Assembly: GCA_017557475.1 (NCBI GenBank)
Contig: JAFYYO010000240.1
Coordinates: forward strand, 1-15,025
Source of the DNA: Bacteroidaceae bacterium
Lineage (GTDB): Bacteria; Bacteroidota; Bacteroidia; Bacteroidales; Bacteroidaceae
Length of the DNA: 15,025 nt
Direction: 5' to 3'
Position 1 is the first letter of the stretch, and each line of letters starts with the position of its first letter. The notes beneath the pieces are model-generated. The model was not told the origin of the DNA and searched no databases. It saw nothing but the letters and a program-made list of their open reading frames with translations. Positions 6,659-13,221 of this stretch are shown piece by piece. The position numbers and the translations under genes were made by a program.

Positions 6659-6768
6659 AAACCAGGCAGGGCTAATTGCCAAACTAGACGTGGCTAATTG
6701 GCAAACTAGGCGTGGCTAGTTGAGGAACTAGGCGTGGCTAGTTTACAAACATAACCTGTTGCCCTGGC
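6659..6768. repeat. 22-bp tandem repeat array 2 (CTAG-type core)
   Basis: Five 22-bp steps start at 6659, 6681, 6703, 6725 and 6747. The three middle units share the core of array 1; units 3 and 4 each carry the perfect dyad AACTAG - GCGTGG - CTAGTT. The first unit (AAACCAGGCAGGGC then TAATTGCC) and the last (AAACATAACCTG then TTGCCCTGGC) are divergent, and the last resembles the units of array 3. The array begins only 6 bp past the stop of the acyltransferase-cyclophilin gene, at the 3' end of the glycan operon, where its hairpins could affect transcript ends. Confidence 0.85.
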
Positions 6769-6774
6769 AAACGC

Positions 6775-8538
6775 CTACTGCTCAACCACCATTCGACGTA
6801 TGACGATGTCCTTCAAAGGACGGTCGTTCTTGTCTGTCTCGACTCCTTGAATGGCCTTGACCACCTCCATTCCTTCGATAACTTCACCAAAGACGGTATA
6901 CGCGCCGTCGAGGTGAGGCGTGCCGCCTCGCATGTAATAGTCGTCAATCATCTGCGACGTGAGTTCAATGCCTTTCTCCTCCAGCATGGCACGAACCTTT
7001 TTCATGTCGGCTGCGGCCTGTTTCTTGCCATAAACTATATAGAACTGACAACCGCTACTCTCCTGCTCAGGATTGACGTCATCGGGTTCTCTTGCCGCTG
7101 CCAAAGCTCCCCGCCAATGATAAAGATACGGCAGGCAGAACTCCGCAGGAATCGTGTAACCGACGTCTCCATCACCCAAAAGTTGGCCTGGCTCCGCGTT
7201 CTTGCTGTCTGGGTCGCCGCCCTGAATCATAAAGTCCTTGATGCAACGATGGAAAAGAGTGCCGTTGTAGAAGCCTTCGCGAGCAAGCTTGAGGAAGTTG
7301 TCGCGGTGCAGAGGTGTGTCGTCGGAAAGTGCTACGCGGATGTTTCCCACACTCGTCTCGATGCGAACGATGTGGCGTTTCTCCTTCTTCTTGGCAGAAG
7401 CAAGAGTGCCGAAACTAAGAAACGCGACAAGAAATATAAGGGGAAGTTTGCCCGAAGCCTTCTTCCCAAACAGATACAACTGCAGGAAAGGACTGACGCG
7501 AAGCAGTTGGCTTGCCAACAGACAAAAGGCTATCACGACAAGGGCAACACTTACAGAGAGCACGATTGACAGCACGAAGTTCGGCTGATTGGCATTCAAC
7601 CACTCTCCCACTTGCGGCATCTTGGGCAAGAGGAGGAAGTGAAGGAGGTAGATGTCGAGTGTTCTTGTGCCGATGAAAGTGAGGAAACGTCCTACCTTTT
7701 GCTCGCCGTCAAACCAACTTTTATAGTGCCTGAAGAACATCACAACAAGCAACAAAAGCGCATACATTGCGGTTGTTCGAGGCAGATTGACCCATACCTT
7801 CTTCAGCGTATGCAGTTGGAAGAACTCGGCACAACAGATGATTGCCAACGTCACTGCAAGTGGGAAGAACCATGAAGTGTCGAAAAGTGTCTCTACCTTA
7901 CTCCAATAACGACGGACGATATTGCCTAAAAGGAAGAACTGCATGTAGCGAATCGTCTGTACAAGGCTGGAATAGTCGAAGAACATGTCTTTGTGATAGG
8001 TAAACGTCTTCGGCATATATAGCGTTTCGTATGCAAACACACTGGCTGCCCAGCCCAAAAACAAGAGAAGAGGAGCCAGCCAATCGTTCTTGCCTAGAAG
8101 TCTTTGAAGAAGGCTTCCAACATAGCAACAGACATAATATATAATGAACATCTGCAGCAAGACCCAAGTGAACCAGTAGCCTCCTTTAGTAGGACTCGCC
8201 ATCAGACGCAGGAAGTTATCCCCGAAGTCGCCTTTCATCCTGAATATGACAAAAAGGCAAAGGAACACAAGAGTCGGGATGACTTGCACCTTGAACTTCT
8301 TCCAAGTAAGTTTCAAGGCATTAGGAACCGTCCAAGAGAAAGTGGCTTTATAGGCAAGGAAACCGCTTACGAAGAAGAACAAAGGCATTCGCATCAACAC
8401 CAGGAAAGGCAGAGCGGCACTTGTCTTCTCGTTCTCATGGAAAGCGAATTGCGCGACATGATAAGCCACAACCAATATCATCGTAAAGCCCCTCAAAGCA
8501 TCCAGCCATGAAAGGCGCTTGTTTAGTACTTCGCTCAT
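6775..8538 (-). CDS. Acyltransferase-3 membrane protein fused to a cyclophilin-type peptidyl-prolyl isomerase
   Basis: This is one uninterrupted 587-aa frame with two unrelated parts. Residues 1-360 are an acyltransferase-3 family integral membrane protein: the motif WLDALRGFTMILVVAYHV holds the R-x10-H pair (R16, H27), followed by many hydrophobic segments, ending in YLFGKK, a typical C-terminus for this family. Such proteins move acyl groups onto surface glycans. Residues 365-382 form a hydrophobic stretch ending ASA, which looks like a signal peptide with a signal peptidase I site. Residues 383-587 are a complete cyclophilin: LFHRCIKDFMIQGGD (catalytic Arg431) and HLDGAYTVFGEV are present, with His542 at the place of the drug-binding Trp of human CypA. 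An extra membrane crossing would put the isomerase in the periplasm, attached or released. It is the last gene of the glycan operon and overlaps the glycosyltransferase stop by 4 bp. Confidence 0.9.
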   Translation of the reverse strand: MSEVLNKRLSWLDALRGFTMILVVAYHVAQFAFHENEKTSAALPFLVLMRMPLFFFVSGFLAYKATFSWTVPNALKLTWKKFKVQVIPTLVFLCLFVIFRMKGDFGDNFLRLMASPTKGGYWFTWVLLQMFIIYYVCCYVGSLLQRLLGKNDWLAPLLLFLGWAASVFAYETLYMPKTFTYHKDMFFDYSSLVQTIRYMQFFLLGNIVRRYWSKVETLFDTSWFFPLAVTLAIICCAEFFQLHTLKKVWVNLPRTTAMYALLLLVVMFFRHYKSWFDGEQKVGRFLTFIGTRTLDIYLLHFLLLPKMPQVGEWLNANQPNFVLSIVLSVSVALVVIAFCLLASQLLRVSPFLQLYLFGKKASGKLPLIFLVAFLSFGTLASAKKKEKRHIVRIETSVGNIRVALSDDTPLHRDNFLKLAREGFYNGTLFHRCIKDFMIQGGDPDSKNAEPGQLLGDGDVGYTIPAEFCLPYLYHWRGALAAAREPDDVNPEQESSGCQFYIVYGKKQAAADMKKVRAMLEEKGIELTSQMIDDYYMRGGTPHLDGAYTVFGEVIEGMEVVKAIQGVETDKNDRPLKDIVIRRMVVEQ

Positions 8539-9578
8539 ACTTTTTCTTTACAGTTCTTTATTATCTTTGCCACTTCCTTTCCACATTGCTCGACATTATA
8601 GTATTGCTCCGCCAAAGCCCGACCTCGCTGCCCCATCGTTTTCGCTTCATCAGGATGATTGGCAATATAGAGCAGTTTCTCCTTCCAACCCTCCACATCT
8701 TCCGGCTCAAGCCAAAAGCCACAACCTTCCGCCTCAATGTCCATCGGCATTTGCGGATTGCGAGTACAAAGGATGGGAAGACCAAGAGCGAGCGCCTCCA
8801 CGACTGTAGTCAAGCCCACAGTATAATTGCTCTTTTGGCAACAAATGCACACACATCGGCTTTGCGCAACATATTGAGCAATCTCATGAGGAATGGGGCG
8901 ATTGCCATAATGGACTTCGATGTTCTGCTTGCCAGCAAGGAGAGGTTCGAAGTACGACTGCCGTTTCTTCTCCGCAAAAAGTGTCAAAGGAAGTCCTGTC
9001 TCATAGAAAGCCTGAACGAGCGTCTCGAAGTCTCGCAACTCTTTGCCAGTCGAGATGAAGGACCCACCCTGACCCTCCCTTAAAGGGAGGGAATCATAAT
9101 AATCCATATCTGCTCCCCAATGCACCATACTCATACGTTTCGGGTCGGCTTTCTTCGAGAAAAGACTGTCCTGCATGAGTTTCTCGGAGAAGAAAATCAT
9201 GTGGTCCATCCCTCGATAGAACAGGCGTGCAAAGGCCTCTCGAAGTGGGTTCTTGGCCTTCACAATAGGCTGATGATGCCATACAACTATGGGATGGCGA
9301 TAAAGTTTCATAGCCCTAAGCAGGATGACAGGCTCGATTCCCAGAGTATGAGTGGCATAGAGAACATCAAACGACTCACGGCAAGTGAGCACTTTCCACG
9401 TGGCAACCAGCATGTCTCGAAGTCGTTTGTAGGTATGTTTCTGCTTGTGCCAAATCACATCAATGCCGTGATTCTTCAACTGCAAAGCGCCATAAAGGAA
9501 GTGCGAAGGGAAGGTTCCTTGCTTCCACTCCTGAACAATTCGCTCAACATCTTGTGTATGATAGAAGTAGACGGTCAT
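8535..9578 (-). CDS. Glycosyltransferase, GT4-like (GT-B fold)
   Basis: This is a 347-aa cytoplasmic protein that probably adds a sugar from a nucleotide-sugar donor to a lipid-linked glycan. The N-terminal acceptor half (1-160) includes DVLYATHTLGIEPVILLR and HHQPIVKAK. The C-terminal donor half contains the segment TVGLTTVVEALALGLPIL (253-270), the usual GT4 donor-site helix with an acidic residue (E261), then GCGFWLEPEDVEGW and a C-terminal helix. Sugar and acceptor cannot be read from the sequence. Residues 163-173 (SLPLREGQGGS), at the junction before FISTGKELRDF, are encoded by an inserted palindromic repeat. The start codon is 10 bp after the upstream acyltransferase stop, and the stop overlaps the fused acyltransferase start by 4 bp, which suggests translational coupling. 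Confidence 0.87.
   Translation of the reverse strand: MTVYFYHTQDVERIVQEWKQGTFPSHFLYGALQLKNHGIDVIWHKQKHTYKRLRDMLVATWKVLTCRESFDVLYATHTLGIEPVILLRAMKLYRHPIVVWHHQPIVKAKNPLREAFARLFYRGMDHMIFFSEKLMQDSLFSKKADPKRMSMVHWGADMDYYDSLPLREGQGGSFISTGKELRDFETLVQAFYETGLPLTLFAEKKRQSYFEPLLAGKQNIEVHYGNRPIPHEIAQYVAQSRCVCICCQKSNYTVGLTTVVEALALGLPILCTRNPQMPMDIEAEGCGFWLEPEDVEGWKEKLLYIANHPDEAKTMGQRGRALAEQYYNVEQCGKEVAKIIKNCKEKV
9061..9091 (-). repeat. Palindromic GC-rich element in frame in the glycosyltransferase gene
   Basis: CCCTCCCTTAAAGGGAGGG (9073-9091) is a perfect 9+1+9 dyad, followed on the plus-strand left side by GACCCACCCTGA (9061-9072). The coding strand reads stem-loop then TCAGGGTGGGTC. The same layout, palindrome then a purine-rich GGGGTC-type tail, occurs at 13456-13491. 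It encodes residues 163-173 without breaking the frame. Confidence 0.65.
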
Positions 9579-9588
9579 TTGTGTTTGC

Positions 9589-10587
9589 TCATTTCTTGTA
9601 TCTTCCGCTCAGCCAAGGCACGCTTTCCACATAAGGAACGGCAAGGAAACAAAGCGAGAAGGTGAGTATCATGATGATGATAAGGTCGGGTATGCTCTTA
9701 TGTATGTTGTGTCCGAGAAGGATACTGGCGTATGCATAGCTCAAGACAATCGGGTAATGCATGACGAAGAACACCATGCTGTGCTCGCCTATATAGTTGA
9801 TGACGGGCACTCGAGGCGTGGGAAGAGAGAGCAAAATGCCAGAGATGCCCAGCAACGAAAGCGGCATAACGAGCAGAACTTGCCAGAAAGGACCTATCCA
9901 GAGATTGGTCTTCATCTCGTACTCGCCATGCAGATAGATGTTGGCAAGGACGAAACCTATGCAAAGCAGGATGCTTATGATGAGTGCGAACTGCTTTTTG
10001 AGAACGTCGAGAATATGATGCCAGACCTTTCCCATATAGAAGAAGAAGGTTCCGCAAAAGATATTATCGAGGAAGAACCACAAGGGATTATCATGCTTGA
10101 AAAGCCAATAACCGATTGCAGGAAAGAGTAGTACGACCCAATGAAGGTAGCGAACTCGCTCGATGAAATGCATCAATACATAGGTCGTAAAGAAGGAAAG
10201 CAGGAACCAAAGCGGGCTATTTCCGAAAGTCAGGCCGCCTACATGCCAACGGAACTTTGCCAAAGCTGCAAAGGCTTTGCTGAGACCTTCTGGGAAGAGG
10301 CACAGCCAACAGAAAGCCATAACTCCTCCGATGATACCCCAAGACAGGTAAGGAACGAAGAGACGGCGTACTCTGTCCTTGAGATAAGGCAGCGTCTTGC
10401 CCGTAATGCCCTTGTTGAAGTAGCCTGCTTTGAAGAAGAAAAAGCTCATGAAGAAGAAGGTCCAAGCCATCGTTTCCTTCCACCAAGGAGTCTGTCGAAG
10501 TTGTGTCTGGCAGATAACATGCAGAGTCACCATTCGCAGGATGCAGATTCCGCAGAGCAGATCGAAGGCATTGTTGCGCGTCTTCAT
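9589..10587 (-). CDS. Acyltransferase-3 family membrane protein
   Basis: This is a 332-aa polytopic membrane protein with about 10 hydrophobic segments, of the family that O-acylates polysaccharides or lipids using an acyl donor from the cytoplasm. The N-terminal motif reads FDLLCGICILRMVTLHV with His23 conserved, but position 12, where the R-x10-H motif expects Arg, is Cys; the Arg sits at 18. The other acyltransferase in this operon keeps the canonical pair. Later features are FFFKAGYF in the second segment, the basic loop LKDRVRRLFVPYL, and a late INYIGEHSMVFFVMHYP segment typical of the family. Its start overlaps the flippase stop by 4 bp (ATGA) and the glycosyltransferase follows by 10 bp, so it belongs to the glycan operon. 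The acyl group and acceptor are unknown. Confidence 0.87.
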   Translation of the reverse strand: MKTRNNAFDLLCGICILRMVTLHVICQTQLRQTPWWKETMAWTFFFMSFFFFKAGYFNKGITGKTLPYLKDRVRRLFVPYLSWGIIGGVMAFCWLCLFPEGLSKAFAALAKFRWHVGGLTFGNSPLWFLLSFFTTYVLMHFIERVRYLHWVVLLFPAIGYWLFKHDNPLWFFLDNIFCGTFFFYMGKVWHHILDVLKKQFALIISILLCIGFVLANIYLHGEYEMKTNLWIGPFWQVLLVMPLSLLGISGILLSLPTPRVPVINYIGEHSMVFFVMHYPIVLSYAYASILLGHNIHKSIPDLIIIMILTFSLCFLAVPYVESVPWLSGRYKK

Positions 10588-12026
10588 AGCCTCTTATTAA
10601 ATATATAATGTATGGCTTCCCGCATTATCTTTGCTCCACTCACCCACATGATGCCGGCATAAAGGACTGCGGCTATGAGGACGCGACTTATCAGGAGCAG
10701 CCAAAGGTTCTCGATTCCCTTGGTGAGCCACCAAGTGAGGGCAAGGACGGCAAGGGTGAAGACGAGGAAAGGCATAATATCTTTCAGGGCTTCCATGAAA
10801 GTGAGACCAGTTAAACGCCAAGCAAACCACTGCCAAATCGCGAGCCAAGCTATGTTGAGAGCCACGAAATAAATCACCATCGGAAGCAATCCATAAGGGT
10901 AAAGCAGGATGAGACCCACCCAAACTGCGAGACATTGGGCAATCGTGCAACCCATATTCACACCACTTTTGCCTCGACTTATCGTGAGATTACTGTAAAG
11001 CGTGGTAATCGGAACGAAGGCTCCATGCAGGCAAAGCAGCGAGAGAAGCAAGCCGCTCTCCCTCCATTTCTCGCCTCCAGCAAGCAAGATGAACTCCTGC
11101 GCCACCAATCCTAACCCAAGCATAGCAGGGAAACTCACAAAGCAAACGAATCGCAACATCTTTCGAAAGACCTGACGATAGCGGCCAATGTCGTCAACGA
11201 CCTGTGCCAGAGTGGGTTGGCTGGTACTCGTTACCATTCCGTTTATCGTGCTCGAAGCCATATCGTCCCACTTCCTGGCAGTCGTGTAAATACCCGCAGT
11301 ATGGGCATTAAAGAACTTACCAAGCAGGACGGAAAAGGCGTGAAGGTTGCAGATATTGACGATATTCGTCAGCATCAACTTGCTACTGAAGCCAAACATC
11401 CGCCGAGCAGGAGTCAGGTCGAAGTTGAGTGTTGGCCTCCAACACGAGAAATACCAAGCCATCAACTGAGTGATGAGGACAAAACAGATGGCCTGCGTCA
11501 CGATTGCCCAATAGGCAAAACCTTTGATAGCCAAAGTTATGCCGACGATTCCAGACAGAAGCATGGCCGTCAGAGAGCAGATGCTCGTCTGCATGACCTT
11601 CAGATGTCCGAAGAGATAGGCACGCTGAACGGTTCCGAGACCTGAGAAGAGGAAGCCGAGGAAGAGCACTCTGGCAAGTGGGATGAGGTCTTGGTCGCCA
11701 TAAAAGTCTGCGATAAGTGGGGCGCAGAACCACAGGATAATGTAGAGCGAAGCACTTACGAGGAGGTTGAACCAAAAGACGGCATTGTACTCTTCGTGAG
11801 TTGGTTCGCGTCGATTGCAAAGTGCCGCGATGAAACCACTCTCCTGAAGGGCACTTGCGAGAGCAGCGAAGATGTTCAGCATCGCCACCTTTCCGTAGTC
11901 ATCAGGCGTGAGATAACGAAGCAGAACTAAGCCAAAGATGGCCGCCATCAACTGCATCAAACCGTTCGACAGCCCGCCCCAAAGCATACCGCCAGCAGTT
12001 CTTTCCTTTAGTGATTTCTCTTCCAT
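10584..12026 (-). CDS. Polysaccharide flippase (Wzx-like, MOP superfamily)
   Basis: This is a 480-aa membrane protein with 12-14 hydrophobic segments. The start SLKERTAGGMLWGGLSNGLMQ matches the usual N-terminus of polysaccharide biosynthesis/oligosaccharide flippases, and LLRYLTPDDYGKVAML matches the conserved block after the first helix. Two homologous bundles are seen, with a central region (TTARKWDDMASSTINGMVTSTSQPTLAQV, about 245-275) typical of the family. It would move lipid-linked glycan units from the cytoplasmic to the periplasmic face of the inner membrane. It is the first gene of the four-gene glycan operon, with a -7 promoter only a few bases upstream, implying a leaderless or nearly leaderless mRNA. 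It diverges from the V-ATPase genes. Confidence 0.9.
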   Translation of the reverse strand: MEEKSLKERTAGGMLWGGLSNGLMQLMAAIFGLVLLRYLTPDDYGKVAMLNIFAALASALQESGFIAALCNRREPTHEEYNAVFWFNLLVSASLYIILWFCAPLIADFYGDQDLIPLARVLFLGFLFSGLGTVQRAYLFGHLKVMQTSICSLTAMLLSGIVGITLAIKGFAYWAIVTQAICFVLITQLMAWYFSCWRPTLNFDLTPARRMFGFSSKLMLTNIVNICNLHAFSVLLGKFFNAHTAGIYTTARKWDDMASSTINGMVTSTSQPTLAQVVDDIGRYRQVFRKMLRFVCFVSFPAMLGLGLVAQEFILLAGGEKWRESGLLLSLLCLHGAFVPITTLYSNLTISRGKSGVNMGCTIAQCLAVWVGLILLYPYGLLPMVIYFVALNIAWLAIWQWFAWRLTGLTFMEALKDIMPFLVFTLAVLALTWWLTKGIENLWLLLISRVLIAAVLYAGIMWVSGAKIMREAIHYIFNKRL

Positions 12027-12033
12027 CGCTCTG

Positions 12034-12041
12034 CAAAGTTA
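12034..12041 (-). promoter_or_regulatory. -7 promoter element for the flippase-led glycan operon
   Basis: On the minus strand this reads TAACTTTG, a full match to TAnnTTTG. Only seven bases separate it from the ATG at 12026, so the start of transcription should fall within a few bases of the start codon. No clear -33 TTTG is visible; the upstream sequence is A/T-tract rich. Confidence 0.65.
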
Positions 12042-12206
12042 CGAAAAAAAATAAACTTAATGAGTCGAGAGACAAGTTTTTTTGAGTCAAAAGAGGCGGA
12101 TTATCTTTTTTCGCCTGTAAAATATCTTGACAAAATCGATGGTCATAACACGACAAGTTTCCTGATGCAAAAGGTTAAAATGGTTCGAGACTAGTGGAGT
12201 GTTTGA

Positions 12207-12316
12207 AAACTTAACGTGTAAAGTTGGCAAACATAACACGTTTAATTGGCAAACATAACACGTTATGATTGCAAACATAACACGTCTAATTGGCCAACAT
12301 AACTGCCTGCGTTTTC
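12207..12316. repeat. 22-bp tandem repeat array 3 (ACACGT-type core)
   Basis: Units start at 12207, 12229, 12251, 12273 and 12295, exactly 22 bp apart. The three central units follow the consensus AAACATAACACGT then YTAATTGGC. They share the outer part (CTAATTGGC + AAAC) with arrays 1 and 2 but have a different core. The unit at 12251 has a perfect dyad CATAAC - AC - GTTATG. The first unit carries the core inverted (TTAACGTGT), and the last is degenerate (ends CTGCCTGCGTTTTC). The array lies about 180 bp upstream of the flippase and about 300 bp upstream of subunit D. Confidence 0.85.
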
Positions 12317-12588
12317 AACTTTTTCAAGCCTCATTGTAAAACACTCTGTATTAAGCCGTTACAAACAGCCTGAAATTTCACCTTTCAAACCTCTTTTCGA
12401 GAGCGAAGGAATCGTTTCTTTTGTTCTCTTTTAAAAAGAAGAATTGGGAGGAGGAACTTTTTCAGGCATCCAATCACACGGAAAAAATCTTTACAAAATC
12501 CTCGCAATCTCGACAAATGTAGCCAATGTTTTTTCCCTTTTTGGCAAAGAATTCTGCCTTTCTTCTTCTTTAATTCCTATTTTTTTCG

Positions 12589-12596
12589 TACCTTTG
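12589..12596 (+). promoter_or_regulatory. -7 promoter element for the V-ATPase D-I genes
   Basis: TACCTTTG is a full match to the Bacteroidetes -7 consensus TAnnTTTG. It lies 19 bases before the ATG at 12616, giving a very short leader. A T-rich tract (12571-12586) precedes it; no convincing -33 TTTG was found. A promoter here means subunit D begins a transcription unit rather than lying inside a longer ATPase operon. Confidence 0.7.
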
Positions 12597-12615
12597 TGCC
12601 CGCAAATAGAAATGT

Positions 12616-13221
12616 ATGGCAATAAAGTTTCAATACAATAAAACCTCGTTGCAGCAGATTGAGAAGGCTCTGAAGATGCGTCAACGCACCCTTCCAATCA
12701 TTAAGAGCAAGGAAACGGCGCTGCGACTTGAGGTCAAGAAATGCAAGGAAGAAGCCGACGAACTCGAGCGAAAACTGCAAAGTCAAATCGAGGGATACGA
12801 AAGGATGTATGCCCTTTGGGGTGAGTTCGACACGTCGCTCGTCAGCTTGGACGACGTACAGTTGAGCGTCAAGAAAGTTGCCGGCGTGCGAGTTCCCGTG
12901 CTCGACAACATCAGCCTCAAGGTGAAACCCTTCGGTTTGTTCAGCGCTCCGAAGTGGTATTTCGACGGAATCAAGCTCCTGCAAGGGCTTGCGAAGACTG
13001 CTGTAGAACGCGAATTCGTCTCCGCAAAGCTGCACCTCTTGGATCATGCCCGTAGGAAAACGACTCAAAAGGTTAACCTCTTCGAGAAGGTTCAAATCCC
13101 TGGTTTCCAGGAAGCTGTGCGTAAGATTAAGCGTTTCATGGAGGACGAGGAGAACCTCAGCAAGTCGTCACAGAAGATTCTAAAGTCACTTCAGGAGAAG
13201 AGAAAGGAGGAGATCGCATGA
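12616..13221 (+). CDS. atpD (V-type, ntpD): V/A-type ATP synthase subunit D
   Basis: This is a 201-aa protein without signal or membrane segments, forming the central rotor stalk of the V1/A1 motor. The N-terminus (FQYNKTSLQQIEKALKMRQR) and the following Lys/Glu-rich heptad region to about residue 60, together with the C-terminal helix from about 140 (HARRKTTQKVNLFEKVQIPG, then RKIKRFMEDEE), form the antiparallel coiled coil typical of subunit D. The VNLFEKVQIP segment is the best family marker. ATG 12616 was chosen over the ATG at 12612, which leads to a short dead frame. Its stop overlaps the subunit I start as ATGA, next to an AAAGGAGG ribosome-binding sequence, so the two are coupled. Subunits E, A and B do not precede it here; an inverted glycan operon does. 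Confidence 0.93.
   Translation: MAIKFQYNKTSLQQIEKALKMRQRTLPIIKSKETALRLEVKKCKEEADELERKLQSQIEGYERMYALWGEFDTSLVSLDDVQLSVKKVAGVRVPVLDNISLKVKPFGLFSAPKWYFDGIKLLQGLAKTAVEREFVSAKLHLLDHARRKTTQKVNLFEKVQIPGFQEAVRKIKRFMEDEENLSKSSQKILKSLQEKRKEEIA
13206..13212 (+). promoter_or_regulatory. Ribosome-binding site for subunit I
   Basis: AGGAGGA sits 5 bases before the ATG at 13218, within the last codons of subunit D. A consensus Shine-Dalgarno is unusual in this window, where most starts lack one, and it supports 13218 as the true start. Confidence 0.6.

Larger units (their letters stand above)
12027..12615. other. 589-bp divergent intergenic region
   Basis: This spacer separates the minus-strand glycan operon from the plus-strand V-ATPase genes. 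It holds a -7 element for each direction (12034-12041 and 12589-12596), the 22-bp array 3 (12207-12316) and several poly-T and poly-A tracts. A weak dyad, AGGCG (12094-12098) / CGCCT (12112-12116), is present. No convincing ORF, tRNA or structured RNA family was recognised. Confidence 0.7.

Noticed and set aside
12094..12116. AGGCG/CGCCT dyad in the divergent spacer as a terminator.
   Set aside because: The stem is only 5 bp with a 13-base loop and no following T tract, and neither adjacent gene ends there.
4282..12316. The 22-bp arrays as CRISPR arrays.
   Set aside because: There are no unique spacers between repeats, the unit is only 22 bp in direct tandem, and no cas genes are present.
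12612..12614. ATG at 12612 as the start of subunit D.
   Set aside because: Its frame ends after nine codons; the ATG at 12616 gives the family N-terminus.
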